From: JAVMKJ01 sp031732875
Lineage (GTDB): Bacteria > Pseudomonadota > Gammaproteobacteria > Competibacterales > Competibacteraceae
Assembly: GCA_031732875.1 (NCBI GenBank)
Contig: JAVMKL010000118.1
Coordinates: 1-5,388, forward strand
DNA: 5,388 bases
Direction of reading: 5' to 3'
Every line of letters begins with the position of its first letter. Position 1 is the stretch's first letter. The notes below the pieces were generated by a model. That model did not search any database and was not told the DNA's origin. It saw only the letters and a list, made by a program, of their open reading frames with translations. The position numbers and the translations under genes are program-made. Below are positions 1 to 5,388 of the stretch, piece by piece.

Positions 1-1562
1 TGTTCGTCATCGTGTACTGGAATCGCCGGCTGGCCCATGAGATCAATCAACGCCGTCAGGTCGAAGCCGCGCTGACCCAGGCCAAGGACCAGGCCGAAGT
101 CGCCAATCGTGCCAAGAGCGCCTTTCTGGCCAACGTCAGCCACGATTTGCGGACGCCTCTGAACGCCGTGCTCGGGTTTTCCTCCCTGCTGCGCGGCAAA
201 GAATTGAGCGAGAAGGAGCGGAGTTATCTGGAGGCGATTCGCGCGGCGGGCAAGAGCCTGTTGCAACTCATCAATGACATCCTGGATCTCTCCCGAATCG
301 AGGCCGACAAAATCGAGCTACGGACCCAGCCGATCGATCCGCGCGCCCTTTTGCACGATCTGGAGCTGATGTTCAGCCACGCGGCGGGAGCAAAAGGACT
401 GAGCTTGCAGGTCACGGTCGGCGCGGAAGTGCCGTCGGCGTTGCTCGGCGACGACATCCGCTTGCGCCAGATCCTTGTCAACCTGGTCGGCAATGCCATC
501 AAGTTTACCGACGCCGGTCACGTCGAGGTGCGGGCCACGGGCGAGGAGGAGGGAGGCAAATTCCATCTGCGCATCGCGGTCGCGGACACGGGACCGGGCA
601 TCCCGCCCGATCAACAGGAGGAAATCTTCCATCTGTTCACCCAGTGCCGGGGCCAGGACCCTGCCCGCTATGGCGGCACCGGGCTCGGACTCGGTATCTG
701 CCGGCGGCTGGCGGCGCTGATGGGCGGCGCAATCCGGCTGGCCAGCACGCCGGGACGGGGCAGCACCTTTACCCTGGTCCTGCCCTCCCTCATGATCGCC
801 AGCCGGGCGGTCGTCACGGAAGAGCCAATCCTTACGGTCGAAGACGTTATCTTTGCTTCAGCCCGGATTCTGGTGGCGGATGACAACGCGCTCAACCGCC
901 GGCTGCTGATGGAATACCTGTCACCCTATGGCTTCGAATTAATTGAGGCCACCGATGGCGCCCAAGTGCTGGTACGAGTACAGGATCGGGAACGCCGGCC
1001 GGCGCTGATTCTGATGGATATCGCCATGCCAGTGCTGGATGGTTGGGAGGCCACCCGGCGGCTGAAAGCCGATCCAGCGACATCAGGTATTCCCGTGATC
1101 GCGGTCACCGCCTCGGTAACTCCGGAGCAGGAGGCGAACGTGCGGCTCCTCTTTGATGCCTACCTGCGCAAACCCGTGAACCAGGCCATGCTCGTCACCA
1201 CCCTGCAAACGTTCCTGCCCGCGACGGCTTACACCCCCCGCCCCAACCCTCCCTCACCAAGGGGGAGGAAAAGCGCTCCCCCTCCCTTCGTGGGAAGGCG
1301 GTGGGGAGAAGGGAATGAAAACGTACCTGTCCGGCTTCCGGCGGCGCTGTACCAACGCTTGCAAACGCTGCGGCCACCCTTCACTTCAATCAACGAACTG
1401 GAGGCGTTTGGCCGCTCGCTGGCGCTGGAAGGCGAACGGCGGGAAAATCCTGTCTTGCGGGACCTGGGCCAGCTTTTGCTGCGCCAGGCCGAGGCGTTTG
1501 ACGTGGCGAGCCTGCACCAGCGGATCGAAGCGCTGAAAGCAGCAGCTCAACCCGAAGGGTAA
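1..1562 (+). CDS. Hybrid sensor histidine kinase/response regulator, 5'-truncated by the window edge
   Basis: The reading frame is open to the left edge (first full codon at position 3, reading FVIVYWNRRLAHEI), so the GTG at 12 is probably internal and the sensor/membrane part is missing. The hydrophobic FVIVYW followed by basic residues looks like the inner end of a last membrane helix leading into a coiled coil. Counting from the GTG: HisKA H-box with phospho-acceptor His44 (NVSHDLRTPLN); HATPase_c with N-box Asn161 (NLVGNAIKF), G1 DTGPGIP (192-198) and G2 GGTGLGLG (221-228); then a receiver at about 285-402 with acidic Asp290/Asp291, phospho-acceptor Asp336 (LMDIAMP), Thr366 and Lys387. 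All catalytic residues are present. Residues 408-434 are encoded by a palindromic repeat. The last ~75 residues form a helical tail (NELEAFGRSL...AEAFDVASL) of the kind that often follows receivers in hybrid kinases; it has no HPt-type phospho-His motif. It should autophosphorylate at His44 and pass phosphate to Asp336. The ligand is unknown. Confidence 0.93.
   Translation, partial: FVIVYWNRRLAHEINQRRQVEAALTQAKDQAEVANRAKSAFLANVSHDLRTPLNAVLGFSSLLRGKELSEKERSYLEAIRAAGKSLLQLINDILDLSRIEADKIELRTQPIDPRALLHDLELMFSHAAGAKGLSLQVTVGAEVPSALLGDDIRLRQILVNLVGNAIKFTDAGHVEVRATGEEEGGKFHLRIAVADTGPGIPPDQQEEIFHLFTQCRGQDPARYGGTGLGLGICRRLAALMGGAIRLASTPGRGSTFTLVLPSLMIASRAVVTEEPILTVEDVIFASARILVADDNALNRRLLMEYLSPYGFELIEATDGAQVLVRVQDRERRPALILMDIAMPVLDGWEATRRLKADPATSGIPVIAVTASVTPEQEANVRLLFDAYLRKPVNQAMLVTTLQTFLPATAYTPRPNPPSPRGRKSAPPPFVGRRWGEGNENVPVRLPAALYQRLQTLRPPFTSINELEAFGRSLALEGERRENPVLRDLGQLLLRQAEAFDVASLHQRIEALKAAAQPEG
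1234..1313. repeat. G/C-rich imperfect palindromic repeat inserted in frame within the hybrid kinase gene
   Basis: This is a C-rich arm followed by a G-rich arm with several possible pairings. The outer stem pairs 1234-1242 with 1297-1306 (9 bp, T1302 bulged). The central stem pairs 1260-1267 with 1276-1283 (AGGGGGAG/CTCCCCCT, 8 bp, perfect, 8-nt loop). Alternatively two side hairpins form: 1248-1253 with 1263-1268, and 1281-1286 with 1292-1298 (A bulged). It encodes a Pro/Gly/Arg-rich peptide (PNPPSPRGRK then SAPPPFVGRRWGEG), unlike the flanking receiver and helical tail. Composition and symmetry resemble short dispersed intergenic palindromes found in many proteobacterial genomes; this likeness is from memory, not a search. 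It has no T-tract, so it is not a standard intrinsic terminator. The exact ends are estimated. Confidence 0.72.
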
Positions 1563-1564
1563 GG
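1561..1564 (+). promoter_or_regulatory. Ribosome binding site for the receiver-kinase gene, overlapping the upstream stop
   Basis: AAGG lies 5 nt before the ATG at 1570, and its first two bases belong to the TAA stop of the hybrid kinase gene. Together with the 7-nt intergenic distance this supports the ATG at 1570 and suggests translational coupling of the two genes. Confidence 0.5.
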
Positions 1565-1569
1565 CCACC

Positions 1570-2706
1570 ATGGAGCCAGAGCGGCCGAAAACTGCGTTGC
1601 GCAGCATCCTGGTGGCAGATGATGACCCACACAATGTCCGGGCGGTCGGAGGTCTGCTCAAGGAGTCCGGTTACCAGGTCCATGTGGCCGACAGCGGCGA
1701 ACTGGTTCTGGTGATCGCCGGAGAAGTCCCACTCGATCTCATTCTGCTGGACATTCTGATGCCCCGGGGGATGGACGGCATTGAGACCTGCCGGCGGCTC
1801 AAGGCCGACGACCGAACTCGCCCTATCCCGGTGATTTTCCTCACCGGCAGGGAAGACGAGGAGACCACGGTTCGCGCCTTCGCGGCGGGCGGTGCGGACT
1901 ATGTGAAGAAGCCGTTCGATGCGCAGGTGCTGTTGGCCCGGGTCCGGACCCATGTGGAACTGGGTTTGCTGTCGCGCACGCTGGAGCGCGCGCTGGCCGA
2001 ACGCACTCAGGAGTTGCGAGACGCCAACGCCCAACTCAGGCAACTGGCCATGGAGGTATCGTTGATTGCGGAACGCGAAAGAAAGCGCTTGGCCAGTGAT
2101 CTCCACGACAGCCCGATGCAGAAACTGGCCCTGGCCCAGATGCAAATCGCAGCGGCAGCAAAATGCCGCGATGGCGAATCGGATGCTTTCCTGGAGTCCG
2201 GACTGGAACTGATGCGGGAAGCGCTGAGGAAACTACGCACCCTGCAATTCGAACTCAGTCCCCCCTGTCTCTATCAGGAGGGGTTGGCTCCGGCTCTGGA
2301 ATGGCTGGCATCCCATGCCACGCGCCGCTTCGGCGTTGCTTTTTCGTTTGCCGCGCCCCACCCGAAGCCGGTCCTCGATCAGAACCTGGCCATCGTCTTG
2401 TTCCAGTGCGCCCGGGAACTGGTTTACAACGTAGTTAAACATGCCGATGCGACCCAAGTCTGGATCCGACTCCGGACGCGGGATGGAGAGATAGAGCTGA
2501 TGGTCGAGGATGACGGCAAAGGCATGGGATCGGGTGCATCTTCGGCATCGACCAGACAGAGATACTCCGGCTATGGGTTGTTTATCATTCGCGAACGCCT
2601 GCAGTTACTGGGTGGGGGTTCGTCGCTCGAATCCAGTGCTGCGGGCACCCGTGTCTCCGTGTGGATTCCGTTCGACCCAGGCGCCGTGCAGGATCGTTCG
2701 CCTTGA
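1570..2706 (+). CDS. Receiver-headed NarL-type histidine kinase (REC-HisKA_3-HATPase_c), cytoplasmic
   Basis: A complete 378-residue protein with no signal peptide or membrane segment. Residues ~11-128 form a receiver: acidic Asp17-19, phospho-acceptor Asp61 (LLDILMP), Thr92 and Lys114. The loop after Asp61 reads MPRGMDG, one residue longer than the usual MPxMDG. A coiled coil (about 130-172, rich in Leu/Glu/Arg) leads into the HisKA_3 dimerisation helix with phospho-acceptor His179 (ERERKRLASDLHDSPMQ), typical of the NarX/DegS class. The HATPase_c domain has N-box Asn287 (ELVYNVVKHA), G1 EDDGKGM (313-319) and G2 SGYGLFIIRERL (333-344). All catalytic residues are intact. The start at 1570 has an SD-like AAGG five bases upstream and lies 7 nt after the hybrid kinase stop; the 3' end overlaps the next start by one base. 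With no sensor domain, its input is plausibly phosphorylation of Asp61, perhaps by the upstream kinase. Its expected output partner is the adjacent LuxR-type regulator, since HisKA_3 kinases usually pair with that class. The pairing is inferred. Confidence 0.93.
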   Translation: MEPERPKTALRSILVADDDPHNVRAVGGLLKESGYQVHVADSGELVLVIAGEVPLDLILLDILMPRGMDGIETCRRLKADDRTRPIPVIFLTGREDEETTVRAFAAGGADYVKKPFDAQVLLARVRTHVELGLLSRTLERALAERTQELRDANAQLRQLAMEVSLIAERERKRLASDLHDSPMQKLALAQMQIAAAAKCRDGESDAFLESGLELMREALRKLRTLQFELSPPCLYQEGLAPALEWLASHATRRFGVAFSFAAPHPKPVLDQNLAIVLFQCARELVYNVVKHADATQVWIRLRTRDGEIELMVEDDGKGMGSGASSASTRQRYSGYGLFIIRERLQLLGGGSSLESSAAGTRVSVWIPFDPGAVQDRSP

Positions 2707-3499
2707 TGACCACCATTCTCCTCGCCGACGATCATGTGCTGTTCAGGCAGGGATTGGCCGCACTCCTCCGCAGTCAGGGAGCCTGGGAAATTGTCGGCGA
2801 GGCTAACAACGGTGAGGAGGCCATTCGCCTGGCACGGCAGCACCAACCGGATATCGCCGTAATCGATGTGTCGATGCCAGGAATGAGTGGCATCGAGGCG
2901 GCGCCTCTGATCGGGCGTGCGTCACCGGACACACGCATCGTGGCGCTGTCCATGTACGGCGATGCCCATTATCAGGAACTCATGTTCANNNNNNNNNNNN
3001 NNNNNNNNNNNNNNNNNNNNNNNNNNNNNNNNNNNNNNNNNNNNNNNNNNNNNNNNNNNNNNNNNNNNNNNNNNNNNNNNNNNNNNNNCGCATCGTGGCG
3101 CTGTCCATGTACGGCGATGCCCATTATCAGGAACTCATGTTCAAAGCCGGAGCATCGGCTTATGTCCTCAAGAACGAGGCCATCTCCGACTTGGTCGAGG
3201 CCATCCAGGCCGCCCTGCGCGGGGAGCGATTTGTCAGTCCTGCCATGCTCCAACGCGGTGCTCCGCTCCCGGATCGCAGCGCCGAACTGGACAAACGTGT
3301 TTTAAGTGATCGGGAAATTGAAGTGCTGCGACTGTTGGCCGAAGGCAGGCGTACCAAGGAAATCGCCGAGGTGCTCGATATCAGCGCCAAGACGGTCGAA
3401 ACGTATCGCGGCCGAATCATGTTGAAACTCGGCATCGAAAATTTGGCCGAACTGGTCAAGTTCGCCATCCGGGCGGGGATTACCTCTACGGAACTTTGA
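2706..3499 (+). CDS. NarL/FixJ-family response regulator (REC plus LuxR-type HTH), split by an artefactual gap
   Basis: The ATG at 2706 shares its A with the TGA of the preceding gene (TGATG), so translation is probably coupled; no strong SD is visible. An in-frame start at 2661 would lie inside the upstream kinase and is not preferred. As given, the frame is interrupted by 100 N (2989-3088) and resumes in another register. Joining 2706-2988 to 3144-3499 (dropping the Ns and one copy of a 55-bp duplicate) gives 639 bp and an uninterrupted 212-residue protein, the usual family length. In that protein the receiver has Asp8/Asp9, phospho-acceptor Asp54 (VIDVSMPGMSG), Ser82 and Lys104. The GerE/LuxR helix-turn-helix spans ~147-206 (LSDREIEVLRLLAEGRRTK, then the recognition region ISAKTVETYRGRIM). 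It is probably the DNA-binding output of the operon, activated by the REC-HisKA_3 kinase. Target genes are unknown. Confidence 0.92.
2934..2988 (+). repeat. 55-bp direct repeat, copy 1 (left flank of the N gap)
   Basis: Identical base for base to 3089-3143. It ends exactly where the Ns begin and codes for part of the receiver (from Arg77 through Phe94 plus one base). A single such segment is expected in a NarL-type receiver, so one copy is an assembly duplicate. Confidence 0.97.
2989..3088. other. Scaffold gap of exactly 100 N
   Basis: There are exactly 100 undetermined bases, a common default for gaps of unknown size. Both flanks carry the same 55-bp sequence, so the two contigs in fact overlap and the gap probably holds no real sequence. 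Confidence 0.98.
3089..3143 (+). repeat. 55-bp direct repeat, copy 2 (right flank of the N gap)
   Basis: Identical to 2934-2988 and starting at the first base after the Ns. Past this copy the sequence continues with the rest of the receiver (AGASAYVLKNEA), including the conserved Lys104. Confidence 0.97.
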
Positions 3500-3604
3500 C
3501 TGGAAGTCTCTTTCGGCAGGCACGCAAATCAACATGCTCCAACTCAATCTGGCGCTGGACGATGGCGCTAGCCACTGATCGCTAATCATTTCACTATTGA
3601 CGAG
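3500..3604. other. Intergenic region between the response regulator and kdpD
   Basis: These 105 bp separate the signalling operon from kdpD and are AT-richer in the second half. I see no convincing -35/-10 pair and no hairpin with a T-tract. TGGCGCT occurs twice (3550-3556 and 3563-3569), and two short inverted repeats are present: TGGC-GCTA-GCCA (3564 region) and TGAT-CGCTA-ATCA (3576-3588). They are too short to call as operators. Whether kdpD has its own promoter here cannot be decided from the sequence. Confidence 0.5.
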
Positions 3605-5388
3605 ATGGCCGAGCAACGCCCAGACCCTGACCAATTGTTGACCCGCATCAGGGAAGAGGCGGCGCGCGCCCGGCGCGGCAAGCTGAAGATCTTTTTCGGC
3701 GCTTCGGCGGGCGTCGGAAAAACCTACGCCATGCTGCTGGCCGCCCGCCAGTTGCGGGAGCAGGGGCTGGATGTCGTGGTGGGCCTCGTCGAGACCCACG
3801 GCCGCAAGGAAACCGCCGTATTGCTGGAGGGCCTCGAACAACTGCCGCTCGAGGAGATCCCCTATCGTGATCGGGTGCTCCGAGAGTTCGATCTCGACGG
3901 GGCCTTGGCGCGGCGCCCGGCGCTGATCCTGGTCGACGAACTGGCGCACAGCAACGCCCCCGGTTGTCGCCATCCGAAGCGCTGGCAGGATATTGAAGAG
4001 CTCCTCGAAGCGGGCATCGATGTTCTGACCACGGTCAACGTCCAGCATCTGGAGAGCCTCAACGATGTGGTCGGCGGCATTACCGGCATCCGGGTCTGGG
4101 AAACAGTCACCGACCGGGTGTTCGACCAAGCCGACGAAGTGGTGCTGGTCGATTTGCCACCCGACGAACTCTTGCAGCGGCTTAAGGAAGGCAAGGTCTA
4201 CCTGCCGGATCAAGCCGAACGCGCGATTCAGAATTTCTTTCGCAAGGGTAATCTCATCGCCTTGCGCGAGCTGGCGTTGCGACGCACCGCCGAACGGGTG
4301 GATGAGGAGATGCAGAGCTACCAGCAACGGGATGGCGGGGTGCCGCCGACCCTCCGGGACGCCCTGCTGGTATGCGTCGGCCCCGACCCGATCGCCGATG
4401 TCCTGGTGCGCGCCGCCAGCCGGCTGGCCGGCAAGCTGGATTGCGAATGGCACGCCCTCTATGTCGAAACACCGCCGCTGCAACGCCTCCCGGAAGCCCA
4501 TCGCCGGGCGATTCTGAATACCCTCAAGCTGGCCCAGGATCTTGGCGCGCATACCGCTACCAAGGCCGCCGACGATATCGCTCCGGCCATCGTCGAATAC
4601 GCCCGCCAGCATCGCTTGAGCCGCCTGGTGGTCGGGCGTCGCCGGCCCGGCCGTTGGCGCTGGCTGCAACCGTCGCTGGTCGAGCGGTTGGCCCGGCTCG
4701 CTCCGGATTTCGACCTGCTGGCCATAGCACGGGGCGATTCGCCTCGGCGTTCCATCACCCCGGCGGTCGGGGATGAGGACCGGCGCCCGTCGGCGCCGTT
4801 GTTGCAACCCTACGGGGCCACGCTGCTGGTCTGCCTGGGGACCGCGCTGGCCGCGACCCCCCTGCTGCCCCATTTCGATCTTGCCAACATCATCATGTTG
4901 TTTCTGCTGGCGGTGGTCGGCGTGGCCGTGCGGTACGGGCGCGGTCCGGCGGTGCTCGCGGCGGTCGTCAACGTGGCGGCGTTCGATGTCTTCTTCGTGC
5001 CCCCACGCTTCTCGCTCGCGGTCCAGGACTGGCAGTACCTGCTCACCTTCGCGGTGATGCTGATCGTCGGGCTGATCGTCGGCCAGCTCACCGCCCGATT
5101 CCGCTATCAGGCTCAGGTGGCCCACGCCCGCGAGGAACGCGCCCGCTACCTCTACGAAATGTCGCGCGAGCTGTCGGGGGCGCTGATTGCCGAGCAGGTG
5201 ATCGAAATCAGCGAACGCTGCGTCGAAGCCAGTTTCCGAGTCAAGGCGCGGTTGTTGCTGCCGGATGATAACGACCGATTGCAACAACCTCCGGTACGAT
5301 CCGGCAAGCCCAAAGTCGATCTCGCCATCGCGCAGTGGTGTTTCGACCACAACGATCCGGCCGGCCTCGGCACCGATACCCTGCCCGC
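3605..5388 (+). CDS. kdpD: Potassium/turgor sensor histidine kinase KdpD, 3'-truncated by the window edge
   Basis: The frame is open for 594 codons to the right edge; full KdpD is about 900 residues, so the kinase core is off-window. The opening MAEQRPDPDQLL followed by GKLKIFFGASAGVGKT matches the enterobacterial KdpD start layout and supports the ATG at 3605, although the SD is weak. The KdpD N-terminal domain (about 25-235) has Walker A GASAGVGKT (32-40, Lys39), Walker B ILVDE (Asp111) followed by LAHSNAPG, and signature stretches such as HPKRWQDIEELLEAGID, TTVNVQHLESLNDVV and FFRKGNLIALRELALRRTA. A USP-like domain follows (~252-376), then four membrane helices of the DUF4118 type (about 404-421, 427-443, 447-464, 478-498), an Arg-rich juxtamembrane stretch (TARFRYQAQVAHAREERAR) and the start of a GAF-like region. 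In the known system KdpD senses low K+ or osmotic stress and phosphorylates KdpE to induce the KdpFABC pump. No kdpFABC gene precedes it here; kdpE may lie downstream. Confidence 0.96.
   Translation, partial: MAEQRPDPDQLLTRIREEAARARRGKLKIFFGASAGVGKTYAMLLAARQLREQGLDVVVGLVETHGRKETAVLLEGLEQLPLEEIPYRDRVLREFDLDGALARRPALILVDELAHSNAPGCRHPKRWQDIEELLEAGIDVLTTVNVQHLESLNDVVGGITGIRVWETVTDRVFDQADEVVLVDLPPDELLQRLKEGKVYLPDQAERAIQNFFRKGNLIALRELALRRTAERVDEEMQSYQQRDGGVPPTLRDALLVCVGPDPIADVLVRAASRLAGKLDCEWHALYVETPPLQRLPEAHRRAILNTLKLAQDLGAHTATKAADDIAPAIVEYARQHRLSRLVVGRRRPGRWRWLQPSLVERLARLAPDFDLLAIARGDSPRRSITPAVGDEDRRPSAPLLQPYGATLLVCLGTALAATPLLPHFDLANIIMLFLLAVVGVAVRYGRGPAVLAAVVNVAAFDVFFVPPRFSLAVQDWQYLLTFAVMLIVGLIVGQLTARFRYQAQVAHAREERARYLYEMSRELSGALIAEQVIEISERCVEASFRVKARLLLPDDNDRLQQPPVRSGKPKVDLAIAQWCFDHNDPAGLGTDTLP

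Noticed and set aside
1248..1313. Intrinsic terminator within the hybrid kinase gene
   Set aside because: Strong G/C hairpins can form, but no run of T follows and the coding frame continues for about 80 codons.
1563..1573. A GCCACCATGG string matching the eukaryotic translation-start consensus
   Set aside because: It is coincidental: the surrounding genes and the AAGG ribosome site are bacterial.
1390..2145. A 251-codon open frame on the minus strand across the end of the hybrid kinase gene and the start of the receiver-kinase gene
   Set aside because: It is antisense to two well-supported genes with intact catalytic motifs; the translation shows no domain.
2934..3143. The 55-bp duplication as a target-site duplication or recombination scar
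   Set aside because: It borders exactly 100 N on both sides and its removal restores a full-length gene. Known target duplications are usually much shorter, so a contig-overlap artefact is simpler.
2661..3309. Plus-strand open frames running through the N gap that seem to fuse the regulator with unrelated residues
   Set aside because: They exist only because the Ns are read through in a register that is wrong after the gap. Collapsing the 55-bp duplicate gives the proper protein.
3534..3578. A 14-codon small reading frame before kdpD (MLQLNLALDDGASH) as a leader peptide
   Set aside because: It has no ribosome binding site, no attenuator-like hairpins and no amino-acid bias; such a frame is expected by chance.
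3596..3601. TTGACG as a -35 promoter element for kdpD
   Set aside because: It is only 3 nt before the kdpD start codon, so any -10 would fall inside the gene.
3302..5350. A 682-codon open frame on the minus strand
   Set aside because: It lies antisense to kdpD, which is unmistakable on the plus strand by Walker motifs and signature blocks. It also crosses the intergenic region and the end of the response regulator. Its Gln/Arg/Asp/Gly-rich translation has no recognisable domain and fits a GC-rich antisense shadow.

Overview
This window is a gamma-proteobacterial-looking, GC-rich stretch devoted almost entirely to two-component signalling. All four real genes lie on the plus strand. The taxonomic hint comes from the last gene, whose first ~250 residues follow enterobacterial KdpD almost block by block; I cannot place a genus. 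An exactly 100-base run of N shows that this is a draft scaffold, probably from short reads.

Layout: (1) 1-1562 is the 3' part of a membrane-anchored hybrid histidine kinase (HisKA, HATPase_c, receiver, helical tail); its sensor region lies before the window. An ~80-bp G/C-rich palindromic repeat (1234-1313) sits in frame in the linker between receiver and tail. (2) 1570-2706 is a soluble protein with an N-terminal receiver joined by a coiled coil to a NarL-type kinase core (HisKA_3 plus HATPase_c). (3) 2706-3499 is a NarL/FixJ-type response regulator. It is interrupted by the 100-N gap, but the 55 bases before and after the gap are identical. Removing one copy and the Ns restores a continuous 212-residue protein, so the gap is almost certainly an assembly artefact and not a biological break. 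(4) After 105 bp without a gene, 3605-5388 is the 5' two thirds of kdpD (KdpD N-terminal domain, USP-like domain, four membrane segments, start of a GAF-like region). It runs off the end with no stop codon.

Genes 1-3 are packed as one operon (7-bp gap, then a 1-bp stop/start overlap). They read as a likely phosphorelay: membrane hybrid kinase, then receiver-kinase adaptor, then DNA-binding regulator. The signal and the regulon are not visible here. kdpD belongs to the potassium/turgor system but is not preceded by kdpFABC, as it would be in the enterobacterial order.

I see no RNA gene, CRISPR array, insertion sequence or toxin/defence module, and nothing that amounts to a new biological system. 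The points most worth a second look are the palindromic repeat inside a coding region, the artefactual gap in the regulator, and the receiver-headed kinase between a hybrid kinase and a response regulator.
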